A DNA stretch of 64,000 bases from JAKACA01 sp963769255 (GTDB taxonomy: Bacteria; Actinomycetota; Acidimicrobiia; Acidimicrobiales; Bog-793). Shown here one piece after another: positions 16,844-25,687 of this stretch. The translations under genes and the position numbers were made by a program. The stretch covers positions 124,001 through 188,000 of the forward strand of contig CAVYKV010000001.1 in assembly GCA_963769255.1 (NCBI GenBank), written 5' to 3'. Numbering within the stretch: the first letter of the stretch is position 1; every line of letters begins with the position of its first letter. The notes under the pieces are model-generated. The model made no database searches. It was not told where the DNA came from and saw only the letters and a list, made by a program, of their open reading frames with translations.

Positions 16844-17773
16844 TCAGTGCACCGGCCGCCGTCGCCGGCGTTCGTCGAGCTTCGGTTGCCAGCTCCCCCA
16901 GCCCGGGTGCACCGGGAAGAACCGTGAGCTCGTGGGCGGGAGCTCCGCCCGCTCACCTTGGGGGGCGACGCGGGCGGCGGCGGGAACGGGGTGCCACCAC
17001 GGCTGCGCCTCGAGCACTCGGGAGAAGAGCTCACGGCGGTGGCGAAGCGGTCCGTAGATCAGCTCCGCCGGGGCCACCTCCTCGATCGGCTGGAAGCGGA
17101 AGTCCGTCGAGATGCGCAGCCAGTTGATGCGGTTCGGCAGGGCGGCATGCGACGTCAGGCAATGGAACAGCAGCACGTCGCCCACCCGGTAGTGCGCCGT
17201 CGCCCAGCCCGGCTCGTCGCTCTGCAGCCGATGGTGGGGCTCCGGCGGGCCGAGCTGGCTCCCCGGGTGGACGGCGAGGCCGCCCAGCTCGACCGGAATC
17301 TCCATGAGGGGCACCCAGGCGGTGACCATGTCCCGTACGGCACCGACCCCGTAGTCCTGGTGGACATAGCGGCCTCGGGCGATGCCCGGCGGTGCCTCCC
17401 GGTACTGGGCTCGTAGGACCTTCACCGGGTACACGAACGCCTCTGGCCCGAGGAGACGGTGGACGACGTCGGTGAGAGGCGGCAGGAAGGCGACGCGGTG
17501 GAAGGCCGGATCGGAGCGGGCCGCCCGGAAGCCGGGATCGCCGGCGGCGTCGCGGGAGTTGAGAGCCCGCCGCACCGGGCTCGGCACACCTCGGGCGTCG
17601 ACCCAGCCGGCGGTGTGCAGCGCGTCGAAGACGGCTTTGCCGGCTGCGTTCACGACGTCGGTGGGGAGGAGTCGGCGGAAGAAGAGGTAGCCATCGCGTC
17701 CGAGGCGCTGTGCCAGGGCGGCCGGTTCGTCGCGTACGTCTCCCGAGTCGACGAGCTCTTGCACCGGGCACAC
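16844..17773 (-). CDS. Phytanoyl-CoA dioxygenase (PhyH) family protein
   Basis: A non-haem Fe(II)/2-oxoglutarate oxygenase of about 309 residues from the GTG at 17773 (VCPVQELVDSG). The frame is open to 17914, which would add 47 low-complexity residues. The metal triad appears as HxD in YVHQDY and a distal His in FHCLTSHAALPN, followed by the 2-oxoglutarate Arg in NWLRIS. The domain entry segment RDGYLFFRRLLP is typical. The substrate is unknown; PhyH proteins hydroxylate CoA thioesters or natural products. The C-terminus is Arg-rich. It is divergent from the flavin disulfide reductase gene. Confidence 0.8.
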   Translation of the reverse strand: MCPVQELVDSGDVRDEPAALAQRLGRDGYLFFRRLLPTDVVNAAGKAVFDALHTAGWVDARGVPSPVRRALNSRDAAGDPGFRAARSDPAFHRVAFLPPLTDVVHRLLGPEAFVYPVKVLRAQYREAPPGIARGRYVHQDYGVGAVRDMVTAWVPLMEIPVELGGLAVHPGSQLGPPEPHHRLQSDEPGWATAHYRVGDVLLFHCLTSHAALPNRINWLRISTDFRFQPIEEVAPAELIYGPLRHRRELFSRVLEAQPWWHPVPAAARVAPQGERAELPPTSSRFFPVHPGWGSWQPKLDERRRRRPVH

Positions 17774-17934
17774 GGTACGCCGTGCCTTCGAGGCGCCGGC
17801 GGGGCCGGCCTCGTGCTGGGCGGGCGCCGCCGGCGGCGCGCCGGTCCCTAGAGAGCGTCCTCCTGCGCAGCTCTCGCGGCGCCCGGCGACGGTCGTTGTT
17901 ACCGTGTCGCCCAAGCAAGGGGGAAGGGGGCGAC

Positions 17935-19311
17935 GTGACGACCCGTGAGCACACCGACGTGGTGGTCATCGGCCTCGGCCCGGGCGGCGAGGAGGTTGCC
18001 GGCCGCCTTGCCGAGGCAGGCCTCGACGTCGTGGGGGTCGAGAAGGAGCTCGTCGGCGGCGAGTGCCCCTACTGGGGCTGCGTGCCCACCAAGATGATGA
18101 TCCGCGCCGCCAACCTCCTCGCCGAGGCCCGCCGCCTCAACGGTGTGGCCGGCACCGCATCGGCGACTGCCGATTGGTCGCCCGTCGCCCGTCGCATCCG
18201 GGAGGAGGCCTCCGACTCCTGGGACGACACCGTCGCCGTCGACCGCCTCGTGCAAAAGGGGGGCCGGCTCGTCCGCGGCGAGGCCGTCGTCACCGGCATC
18301 GGCCGGGTCACCGTGGGCGACATCGAGATCGAAGCCCGCCAGGGCATCGTCATCGCCACGGGGACGGTCCCGGCCGTCCCGCCCGTGCCGGGGCTGAAGG
18401 AGCTCCCCTACTGGACGAACCGGGACGCCGTGAAGACGGAGGAGGTTCCGGAGTCCCTGCTCGTGCTGGGCGGCGGTTCGGTCGGCCTGGAGCTCGCCCA
18501 GGTGTTCGCACGTTTCGGCTCCCGTGTGACCGTGGTGGAGGGGATGCCCAAGCTCCTTCCCCTGGAGGAGCCGGAGACGTCGGAGATGATCGCCGGGGTG
18601 CTCGCCGCCGAGGGACTCGAGGTGCGCACCGGGCACGCCGTGACGGGTGCCCGCCAGAACGGGCCGTCCCTCGCCCTCCAGCTCGCCGACGGCAGCGAGA
18701 TCACCGGACGGAAGCTGCTCGTGGCCACCGGCCGGCGCACGGCCTTCTCCATGCTCGGCCTCGACGTGCTCGGGCTCAACTCGAGTGCCCGCTTCGTCGA
18801 GGTGGACGACCACATGCGGGCGGCCCCCGGGGTGTGGGCGGTGGGGGACGTGACAGGGAAGGGCGTGTACACGCACGTCGCCGTGTACCAGGCCGGCATC
18901 GCCGTGAACGACATCCTCGGCCGGGGAGGCCCCGCTGCCGACTACCGCGCCGTCCCGCGAGTGACGTTCACCGATCCCGAGATCGGATCCGTCGGACTCA
19001 GCGCCGAAGCCGCCCAGCGGGCAGGGCTTCGCGTACGAACGGGTCTTGCCGGCCTCGACTCCTCGGCTCGGGGCTGGATCCACTACGTCGGGAACGAGGG
19101 TCTCGTCAAGCTGGTGGAGGATGCCGACCGGGGGCTGCTCGTCGGTGCCACGTCCGCCGGGCCGAGCGGGGGCGAGGTGCTGAGCATGCTGACGCTGGCG
19201 GTGCACGCCGCGGTCACGACCGACGAGCTCACCTCCATGATCTACGCCTATCCGACGTTCCACCGCGCCGTCGAAGACGCCCTGCGCGACCTGCGCTCGA
19301 AGCGGGGGTGA
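17935..19311 (+). CDS. FAD/NAD(P) disulfide oxidoreductase (dihydrolipoamide dehydrogenase/mercuric reductase-like)
   Basis: A 458-residue class I flavin disulfide reductase. FAD motif GLGPGG, redox pair GGECPYWGCVPTK (two Cys, four residues between), NAD motif LGGGSVGLE and a second FAD motif WAVGDVTGKG are present. The usual lipoamide dehydrogenase C-terminal His-Pro-Thr is replaced by AYPTFHRAVED, so the base that serves the thiol in E3 is missing. The protein therefore probably does not act as the E3 of the oxoacid dehydrogenase operon; the disulfide substrate is unknown. The start GTG follows GGGGAAGGGGG. Confidence 0.8.
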   Translation: MTTREHTDVVVIGLGPGGEEVAGRLAEAGLDVVGVEKELVGGECPYWGCVPTKMMIRAANLLAEARRLNGVAGTASATADWSPVARRIREEASDSWDDTVAVDRLVQKGGRLVRGEAVVTGIGRVTVGDIEIEARQGIVIATGTVPAVPPVPGLKELPYWTNRDAVKTEEVPESLLVLGGGSVGLELAQVFARFGSRVTVVEGMPKLLPLEEPETSEMIAGVLAAEGLEVRTGHAVTGARQNGPSLALQLADGSEITGRKLLVATGRRTAFSMLGLDVLGLNSSARFVEVDDHMRAAPGVWAVGDVTGKGVYTHVAVYQAGIAVNDILGRGGPAADYRAVPRVTFTDPEIGSVGLSAEAAQRAGLRVRTGLAGLDSSARGWIHYVGNEGLVKLVEDADRGLLVGATSAGPSGGEVLSMLTLAVHAAVTTDELTSMIYAYPTFHRAVEDALRDLRSKRG

Positions 19312-19319
19312 TCCGAGCC

Positions 19320-20504
19320 TCAGCGGCGCTCGAGGATTTCGAGACGGTTGCCGAAGGGGTCGTCCGTGAAGAAGTGGCGGCGCGGGGAGAGAGCGTCGTC
19401 GAAGCGCACGCGGTGGCCGGCTGCTCCCAGCCGCTGCGCCATCTCGTCCAGATCCGTCACGGTGATGCCGACGTGGGCCTTCGCGGCCGGACGAAAGTCC
19501 GCCTCGACGCCGAGGTGCAGCGCCAGATCGGGGCCGCTGAACCAGCAGCCGCCGCGGGCGGCCAGCACGGGGGGCTTTGGTACCTCCGCCAGCGCGAGCA
19601 GTCCGCCGTAGAACACCCGCCCGGCCTCCTCGCCGCCCGCCGGGATGGCGAGCTGCACGTGGTCGAGCCCGGCGACGCCGGAGGGCTGGGAGCCGGGGCG
19701 TCGCCCGACGGCGAAGACGCGGCGAAACGGCAGCACTGTGCCCTGCTCGCCTTCCGGGTAGGCGGCGGCGAGGGGGACGCCATACTCCGCCAGGAACTCC
19801 GCCCGGTCGTCCTCGTCGAGCCGGCTGAGCACCGGGCGGAGCGCCGTGCCCTTCATCCACTCGAGGACGGCACCAGGCCCTTGCAGAAGCTGGCAGTAGG
19901 TCGTCTCCCAGGCGCGAGCGTCGAGGCCTACCCCCAGCAGCACCTCGAGGTAGGCGGCGGGGTCGTGCGAGGCCGGCCGGGCGAGAGCGTCCCCGAGCCT
20001 GTTCGACCAGCGCGGCCTGGCGATGACGTCGGCGAGAAGGCGATGGGAGGGCTCGCCAAAGTTGCCGGGAACCTGCAGGGCGAGCACGCCGCCCGGGTCG
20101 AGGAACGTCGCAAGGCGCTCGATGACGGGCAGGTGGTCGGGGACCCACTGCAGCGTGGCGTTGGAGACGATGACGTCGAGGGCCTCGGACGGCTCCCAGG
20201 TCCGCACGTCGCCGAGCTGGAACTCGAGACGCCCCTGCACGGCGCGAGGGGCTGCCTCCGCCAGCATCTCGGGAGAGCTGTCGACCCCGACGACGAAGGC
20301 GCCGGGCCAGCGTGCGAGCAGACCGGCCGTGAGGGCGCCGGTTCCGCACCCGAGGTCGGCGACCCGGCGCGCGGCGGGGGCGTCCACCTGGTCGAGCAGG
20401 TCTTGGAAGGGCCGGGCTCGTTCGATACCGAACCGCTCGTACTGCGGCGGGTCCCAGACGGGCGCCGGGGCACCGGGCGTGCCAGCCGCTGCAGTCGACG
20501 TCAT
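19320..20504 (-). CDS. Fusion of a Tam-like SAM methyltransferase and a VOC (glyoxalase) domain
   Basis: A 394-residue two-domain protein. Residues 1-260 match trans-aconitate 2-methyltransferase-type enzymes (VADLGCGTG at 48-56, SNATLQWVPD, a helical C-terminal cap). Residues about 275-394 are a VOC/glyoxalase-bleomycin domain (GLDHVQLAIPAG start, HVGITVTDLDEMA, FFTDDPFGNRLEI end). The methyltransferase probably esterifies a small carboxylate; the VOC half may bind or modify a related substrate. It is divergent from a MarR gene across 71 bp, suggesting regulation by that protein. Confidence 0.83.
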   Translation of the reverse strand: MTSTAAAGTPGAPAPVWDPPQYERFGIERARPFQDLLDQVDAPAARRVADLGCGTGALTAGLLARWPGAFVVGVDSSPEMLAEAAPRAVQGRLEFQLGDVRTWEPSEALDVIVSNATLQWVPDHLPVIERLATFLDPGGVLALQVPGNFGEPSHRLLADVIARPRWSNRLGDALARPASHDPAAYLEVLLGVGLDARAWETTYCQLLQGPGAVLEWMKGTALRPVLSRLDEDDRAEFLAEYGVPLAAAYPEGEQGTVLPFRRVFAVGRRPGSQPSGVAGLDHVQLAIPAGGEEAGRVFYGGLLALAEVPKPPVLAARGGCWFSGPDLALHLGVEADFRPAAKAHVGITVTDLDEMAQRLGAAGHRVRFDDALSPRRHFFTDDPFGNRLEILERR

Positions 20505-20575
20505 CGAGCCCCTCCAAAGTAACTTGATGTGAAGATAAGTCTGCCGGGAGGGCTGTCACCTGTCAAGATCTGCCG

Positions 20576-21124
20576 ATGATCGCCTCCGAATCCGACGAGG
20601 TCGACCGCCTCGTGGCCGAGTGGCAACGGGAGCGACCGGACGTCGACGCATCGCCCCTCCATGTCTTGAGCCGCGTCTCCCGCCTGTCCCGCCACCTCGA
20701 TCGCGAGCGCCGCTCCGCCTTCTCCGCCCACGACCTCGAGCAGTGGTCCTTCGACGTGCTGGCAGCGCTCCGCCGCACCGGGGTGCCGTACGAGCTGACG
20801 CCGGGGGCTCTCCTGCAGCAGACACTCGTCACCTCGGGCGCCATGACGAACCGGCTGGACCGGCTGGAGGACGCCGGTTTCGTCCGGCGGCGCCCCGATC
20901 CGGACGACCGCCGGGGTGTCCTCGTGAGGCTGACGCCGAGCGGGAAGCGCCGCGCCGACGCCTGCCTCGCCGATCTCCTCGAACGCGAGCGGCAGTTCCT
21001 CGAGATGCTCTCGGCTGACGACCAGAGCCTCCTCGCCGACCTGCTGCGGCGGATGCTCGTCGGGCTCGACCGGCATGTGGCGCACAACGGCACGCGGCCG
21101 CTCGCGACGCATCGCCTGCAGTGA
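20576..21124 (+). CDS. MarR-family transcriptional regulator
   Basis: A 182-residue winged-helix protein. The recognition region LVTSGAMTNRLDRLEDAGFV and the wing RPDPDDRRGVLVRLTPSG are typical MarR. A helical N-terminus and C-terminus supply the dimer interface. It is divergent from the methyltransferase-VOC fusion, which it probably represses. The gap contains AACTTGATGTGAAGATAAGT (20521-20540), AT-rich with imperfect symmetry, a possible operator. The stop overlaps the GTG of the downstream secreted protein (GTGA). Confidence 0.87.
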   Translation: MIASESDEVDRLVAEWQRERPDVDASPLHVLSRVSRLSRHLDRERRSAFSAHDLEQWSFDVLAALRRTGVPYELTPGALLQQTLVTSGAMTNRLDRLEDAGFVRRRPDPDDRRGVLVRLTPSGKRRADACLADLLERERQFLEMLSADDQSLLADLLRRMLVGLDRHVAHNGTRPLATHRLQ

Positions 21125-22635
21125 GGGGCCGACCAGTGCCAGGCCGACCGGGTCGGCGCGAACGAGTACCGGGCAGCCGCCGCGCCGCGTGCGCCGCCTC
21201 CGCCTTCTGCGCCCTCGGCCTCGCCGTCATCGTGCCCGCCGCCGCCACGGCCGCTTCGCCCGTCCGCCCCGCCGCCCGCGGCTCCGATGACCCCGCCGTT
21301 CCCAAGGCACCTGTCCCACCGGCGCCCTTCACGGCCACCCAGCTCCCCGTTCCGGCCGGCGCCCTCTCCGATCACGCCGGCTACGCCGGCCCCGTCGCCT
21401 GCCCGAAGGTGAGCGGGTGCGTCGTGCTCGGCGAGTACTCGGCCGCGTCCGGCAAGGCGCAGGACTTCATCGCCATGGAGTCGGGAAGGACCTGGACCTC
21501 GAGGCGGGCACCCCTTCCCGCCGGCGGCCTCGAGGCCGCCAATCTCGGGCCGTTCACGCTCGGCTGCACGGGTGTGGGCGACTGCGTGGGGACGAGCCTC
21601 TACGTGACGTCCACCTCCGTCGTGCCGGACCTGCTCGTGGATCTGAGGGGAAATTGGTCGGCCCGCACCATGCCGCTGCCGGCCAACGCCGACCACACCC
21701 GCCTGCCCACGATCGCCGCCACCTCGTGCCCCGGGCTGGGCGACTGCGTGATCGTGGGGGACTACGTCACCACGGCCGGTGCCGGGGAGGCCTTTGTCGT
21801 GATGGACGAGAAGGGGGGTTTCGTGGCGGCGGAGGCACCGCTGCCGGGTCGTGCCAACCGGGCGGCCGTCCTGAGCGGGGTCGGCTGCAGCGCCGTCGGT
21901 GCCTGCGTCGCTGTTGGGTACGTCGTGAACTCCGCCGGACGGCGTGAGCCCCTCGCCGTGTCGGACGCAGCCGACTCGCTGCGGGCCGCCGCCGTCAGCC
22001 TGCCCGCCGGGGCCGCCGGGAACCCGCAGGCCGAGCTCGACGCCGTCTCCTGCGGCCGCTCCTCGGCGTGCGTTGCGCTCGGGAGCTACCTCGGCCCGAA
22101 GAGCGGTCGCCTCGGCGTCATCGAGACGGAGCTCAGCGGCCGCTGGAGCACCGCGAGGTTGCCAGCGCCGGGGGGTGCCAGCGGTGCGAGCCCCTCGCCG
22201 CAGATCGGCGGCGTCGTCTGCAAGGTCGGGAACTACTGCATGGCGGTCGGCCGCTACACGGACTCGTCGGGCAAGCGCCAAGCTCTCGCCCTCCTCGAGG
22301 AGTCGGGGCACTGGTCCGCCTCGATGCTCCCGGGCACGCTCGGCACCGGTGCCGACGTGGCGGCCGTGTCGTGCGTGAGCGACGCCAGCTGTGCCGCCGT
22401 CGGCGCCTACACGCCGGCAAAGGCGCCCCCGGCCGCCCGTTCGGGCTACGTCGTGCTCCGGTCGGGAGCGACGCTCTCGGGGGGCACGGCGCCGACGCCG
22501 GCGAACGGGTCGGCGACGTCGGACGAGGAGCTCGGCTTCGTCTCCTGTCCGTGGGTGGCGACCTGCACGGCCACGGGAACGTACGAATCCTCCGCCCACC
22601 CGCCGGTCACGCTTCCCCTCGTCGTCGGCAACTGA
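21121..22635 (+). CDS. Secreted protein with eight Cys-pair repeats, probable beta-propeller
   Basis: A 504-residue protein. An Arg-rich N-terminus and a hydrophobic segment ending AAATAASP form a likely signal peptide (about residues 20-46). The rest contains eight repeats of about 55 residues, each with the core (V/S)xCxxxxxCxxxG(x)Y, such as VACPKVSGCVVLGEY and VSCVSDASCAAVGAY. Regular spacing and a Trp-rich strand between pairs suggest a propeller stabilised by one disulfide per blade. No catalytic motif was recognised. The GTG start overlaps the MarR stop, so the two genes are probably cotranscribed. Confidence 0.72.
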   Translation: MRGRPVPGRPGRRERVPGSRRAACAASAFCALGLAVIVPAAATAASPVRPAARGSDDPAVPKAPVPPAPFTATQLPVPAGALSDHAGYAGPVACPKVSGCVVLGEYSAASGKAQDFIAMESGRTWTSRRAPLPAGGLEAANLGPFTLGCTGVGDCVGTSLYVTSTSVVPDLLVDLRGNWSARTMPLPANADHTRLPTIAATSCPGLGDCVIVGDYVTTAGAGEAFVVMDEKGGFVAAEAPLPGRANRAAVLSGVGCSAVGACVAVGYVVNSAGRREPLAVSDAADSLRAAAVSLPAGAAGNPQAELDAVSCGRSSACVALGSYLGPKSGRLGVIETELSGRWSTARLPAPGGASGASPSPQIGGVVCKVGNYCMAVGRYTDSSGKRQALALLEESGHWSASMLPGTLGTGADVAAVSCVSDASCAAVGAYTPAKAPPAARSGYVVLRSGATLSGGTAPTPANGSATSDEELGFVSCPWVATCTATGTYESSAHPPVTLPLVVGN

Positions 22636-22668
22636 GGCCGCCGGAGCAGCCCCCGGGCTCCGCAGCGT

Positions 22669-24717
22669 TCAGGCGGCGTCCGGTCGCTTCGCCACGAGGG
22701 TGAGGATGTCGTAGGTGGCGACGGTCTTGCCGTCCTGGTTCGTCACGACGGCGTCCCAGCACACCTCTCCGTAGTCCGCCGCGTCCCGGGGCGTGATCTC
22801 CTTCACGGTGAGGGTCACGGAGATCTCGTCGCCCGGGAAGGTCGGCGAGAGGAAGCGCAACTGCTCGAGGCCGTAGTTGGCGAGGACCGGTCCCGGCGCC
22901 GGGTCGACGAAGAGCCCGGCGGCGTAGGACAAGACCAGGTAGCCGTGCGCCACGAGACCGCCGAAGAACCGGTTGGCCTTGGCGGCCTCCTCGTCCGTGT
23001 GGGCGTAGAAGGTGTCCCCGGTGAGCTCGGCGAAACGGGCGATGTCCTCCAGCGTCACCTCCCGCGGCCCGGCCGTGATCGTGTCGCCCACGCGGAGATC
23101 CTCCAGGTGCTTGCGGAAGGGGTGCACGTCGGAGGGCGTGCGGGTCGCCCCGTTCGTGTAGCGGCCCGTCACGGCCGTGAGCACGTCGGGCGAAGCCTGT
23201 ACGGCGACGCGCTGCATGTAGTGGTGGACCGAGCGCAGTCCGCCGAGCTCTTCCCCGCCGCCCGCCCGCCCGGGGCCGCCGTGCACGAGGCTCGGGAGGG
23301 GTGAGCCGTGCCCTGTCGACTCGGCGGCGTCGTCTCGGTCGAGCACGAGGAGGCGGCCGTGCGAGGGGGCGAGACCGAGCACGAGCCGGTGGGCGACGTC
23401 GGGGTCGTGCGTCACGATGGAGCCGACGAGGCTGCCGCGGCCGCGGGCGGCCAGGCTCACGGCCTCCTCGAGCGTCCGGTAGGGCATGATCGTCGCGACG
23501 GGCCCGAACGCCTCGACGTCATGCGGCGCCGCCGCCGCGGCGTCCTCGCAGGCGAGCAGCACCGGTTCCATGAAGGCGCCACGGCGGGCATCTCCGCTCA
23601 CGAGGTCGACGTGGAGGGGGTCCCCCCAGACGGTGGTCGTGCCGGACGACTCGGCGATCGCCTGAACGTTGCGCCGGACGTCCTCCCGGTGCGAGAGGCT
23701 GGCGAGGGGTCCCATCGTCACCTCCGGATCGGAGGCCGGGCCGACCCGGACCTCGGCGAGGCGCTGGCGGGCCGCCTCCACGACTGCGGCGAGCTGGTCG
23801 GCGGGCACGAGGGCACGCCGGATGGCCGTGCACTTCTGGCCGGCCTTCACGGTCATCTCCGTCACGAGCTGGTCGACGAAGAGGTCGAACTCCGGCTCGG
23901 ACGAGCGGGCGTCCGGCCCCAGGATGGAGCAGTTGAGAGAGTCGGCCTCGGCGCTGAAGCGCACGGAGCGGCCGGCGATGACGGGATGGGTTCGCAGGCG
24001 CCGCGCTGTCGAGGCGGATCCCGTGAAGGCGACGTGGTCGTGCTCCTCGAGGGCGTCGAGCAGACCGGCCGGGTTGCCGCAGAGGAGCTGCAAGGAGCCC
24101 TCGGGGAGCGTGCCCGAGGCGACGACGTCGCGCCCGACGCGCTCGGTGAGGTAGGCGGTCTGCGTCGCCGGCTTCACGATGGAGGGCATGCCGGCGATGA
24201 AGGCGGGGGCGAGCTTCTCGAGCATGCCCCAGACGGGGAAGTTGAAGGCGTTGACCTGCACGGCCACACCGGGGCGCCGCACGAAGAGGTGCTGGCCGAG
24301 GAAGCCTCCCGCCCGCCCGAGGGCTTCCGTCGGACCGTCCACGATGGCCGTGTCGGCGGGCAGCTCTCGGCGAGCCCGGCTGGCGTAGGAGAAGAGAACG
24401 CCGATGCCACCGTCGATGTCGAAGATGGAGTCCCGCCTGGTGGCGCCGGTCCGGTAGGACAGTTCGTAGTAGTCCTCACGACGCTCGTTCAGGTACTGGG
24501 CGAGTGCCTTGAGGGCCTGGGCCCGCTCGTGGAAGGTGAGAGGGCCGAGGCGGGCAGCCGCAGCCCTGCGGGCGTACTCGGCCATGCGGCCGACGTCGAG
24601 GCCGGCGGAGGAGACGCTCGCCACCGGTTCGCCCGTGTTGGCGTCCGAGACGATGACGCCCTCGCCGCTCGGCGACTCCCAGCGCCCGAGGGCATAGCTC
24701 TGCACGACGTCGACCAT
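22669..24717 (-). CDS. paaZ: PaaZ: oxepin-CoA hydrolase / semialdehyde dehydrogenase
   Basis: A 682-residue bifunctional enzyme of normal length. The N-terminal ALDH domain has FNFP (159-162), Glu257 (SAEAD) and catalytic Cys296 (AGQKC). The C-terminal MaoC hydratase domain (about 530-682) has the Asp/His pair in LTGDTFYAHTD. It opens the oxepin-CoA ring and oxidises the resulting semialdehyde to 3-oxo-5,6-dehydrosuberyl-CoA in aerobic phenylacetate breakdown. GGGGAGGAG lies just before the ATG. It is divergent from paaG across a gap holding a PaaR-type palindrome. Confidence 0.95.
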   Translation of the reverse strand: MVDVVQSYALGRWESPSGEGVIVSDANTGEPVASVSSAGLDVGRMAEYARRAAAARLGPLTFHERAQALKALAQYLNERREDYYELSYRTGATRRDSIFDIDGGIGVLFSYASRARRELPADTAIVDGPTEALGRAGGFLGQHLFVRRPGVAVQVNAFNFPVWGMLEKLAPAFIAGMPSIVKPATQTAYLTERVGRDVVASGTLPEGSLQLLCGNPAGLLDALEEHDHVAFTGSASTARRLRTHPVIAGRSVRFSAEADSLNCSILGPDARSSEPEFDLFVDQLVTEMTVKAGQKCTAIRRALVPADQLAAVVEAARQRLAEVRVGPASDPEVTMGPLASLSHREDVRRNVQAIAESSGTTTVWGDPLHVDLVSGDARRGAFMEPVLLACEDAAAAAPHDVEAFGPVATIMPYRTLEEAVSLAARGRGSLVGSIVTHDPDVAHRLVLGLAPSHGRLLVLDRDDAAESTGHGSPLPSLVHGGPGRAGGGEELGGLRSVHHYMQRVAVQASPDVLTAVTGRYTNGATRTPSDVHPFRKHLEDLRVGDTITAGPREVTLEDIARFAELTGDTFYAHTDEEAAKANRFFGGLVAHGYLVLSYAAGLFVDPAPGPVLANYGLEQLRFLSPTFPGDEISVTLTVKEITPRDAADYGEVCWDAVVTNQDGKTVATYDILTLVAKRPDAA

Positions 24718-24754
24718 GCGTCTCCTCCCCGAGCCGGTGATGGCGGCCCGCCTC

Positions 24755-24774
24755 CCGACCGTCCGTTCGGTCGG
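24755..24774. promoter_or_regulatory. Candidate PaaR operator 1 (paaZ/paaG gap)
   Basis: A 20-bp near-palindrome, CCGACCG-TCC-GTTCGGTCGG. It contains ACCGNNCGNNCGGT, which matches, as I remember it, the core of the TetR-type PaaR site of Corynebacterium. It shares 17 of 20 bases with the element before paaA. It lies 37 bp upstream of paaZ and 85 bp upstream of paaG, so it could control both. Confidence 0.72.
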
Positions 24775-24859
24775 CGGAGGCCATCTTCGCCCTGCTCGCC
24801 GGGCTGGTCAAGGCCGAGCGGCCGATCAGCGACCGGGCGGGTCTGCAAGACTTCGCGCC

Positions 24860-25687
24860 ATGCCATCCGACTCCGACCAGGCGTCCGACCCCGGCGCCGC
24901 CGGGGCGCCCGTCGAGCTCGTGATCGACGGGTCCGTCGCCACGGTGAGGGTCAACCGCCCCGGGCAGGCGAACTCCCTCACGACGGCGGCGAAGGAGGCC
25001 CTCCTCTCCGCCCTCGAGACGGCTGCCAACGACCGTACCGTGCGTGCCGTCGTCCTCACGGGCGCCGGTCGCGCCTTCTGCGCGGGCCAGGACCTCGCCG
25101 AGCACGCCGCCGCCCTCGAGTCCGACGCCGCCCACGCCTTCGCCACCGTAGAGAAGCACTACAACCCGATCGTGCAGAGCCTCGCCACCATGCCGAAACC
25201 CGCCATCGCCGCCGTGAACGGGACGTGTGCGGGGGCTGGGCTGGGCTTCGCCCTGGCGTGTGATCTCCGCGTCGCCGCCTCGGGCGCCAAGTTCGTCCCC
25301 GCCTTCACCGGCATCGGCCTCACGGCCGACTCCGGGCTCTCCATGACCCTTCCCCGCGCCGTCGGCTGGTCGCGGGCGGTCGGGCTCCTGCTCCTCGGCA
25401 CGGCCATCGAGGCGGAGGAGGCGGAGCGCATCGGCCTCGTGCACGAAGTCGTGCCGGGCGAGGAGCTCGCCGCCCACGTGGCTGCCCTGGCGGCCCGTCT
25501 CGCCGCCGGCCCCACACAGGCGTTTGCCGCTTTGAAGGAGGCGCTCTGGTACAGCGCCTCGGCCGGTCTCGGCGACGTCCTGCGGCTGGAGGGACAGCTG
25601 CAGGGACGCCTCGCCACGACGTCCGACCACCGGGGCGCCGTGCAGGCCTTCCTCGAGCGGCGGCGCCCCGACTTCACGGGCACGTGA
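24860..25687 (+). CDS. paaG: PaaG-like ring-1,2-epoxyphenylacetyl-CoA isomerase (enoyl-CoA hydratase family)
   Basis: A 275-residue crotonase-fold enzyme. GRAFCAGQDL forms the first oxyanion-hole strand and GTCAGAGLGFALACD the second. The segment FTGIGLTADSGLSMTLPRAVG carries the Asp typical of PaaG-type isomerases. PaaG converts ring-1,2-epoxyphenylacetyl-CoA to oxepin-CoA. The start is ATG at 24860, the first ATG after the divergent gap. The stop overlaps the paaR GTG (GTGA). Confidence 0.86.
   Translation: MPSDSDQASDPGAAGAPVELVIDGSVATVRVNRPGQANSLTTAAKEALLSALETAANDRTVRAVVLTGAGRAFCAGQDLAEHAAALESDAAHAFATVEKHYNPIVQSLATMPKPAIAAVNGTCAGAGLGFALACDLRVAASGAKFVPAFTGIGLTADSGLSMTLPRAVGWSRAVGLLLLGTAIEAEEAERIGLVHEVVPGEELAAHVAALAARLAAGPTQAFAALKEALWYSASAGLGDVLRLEGQLQGRLATTSDHRGAVQAFLERRRPDFTGT

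Noticed and set aside
17935..19311. E3 (lpd) of the oxoacid dehydrogenase operon
   Set aside because: The C-terminal HPT motif is replaced by YPT and the gene is about 16 kb away.
17899..20559. An 886-codon open frame on the minus strand across the reductase and methyltransferase genes
   Set aside because: It reads through parts of two recognised genes out of frame and has no conserved motif.
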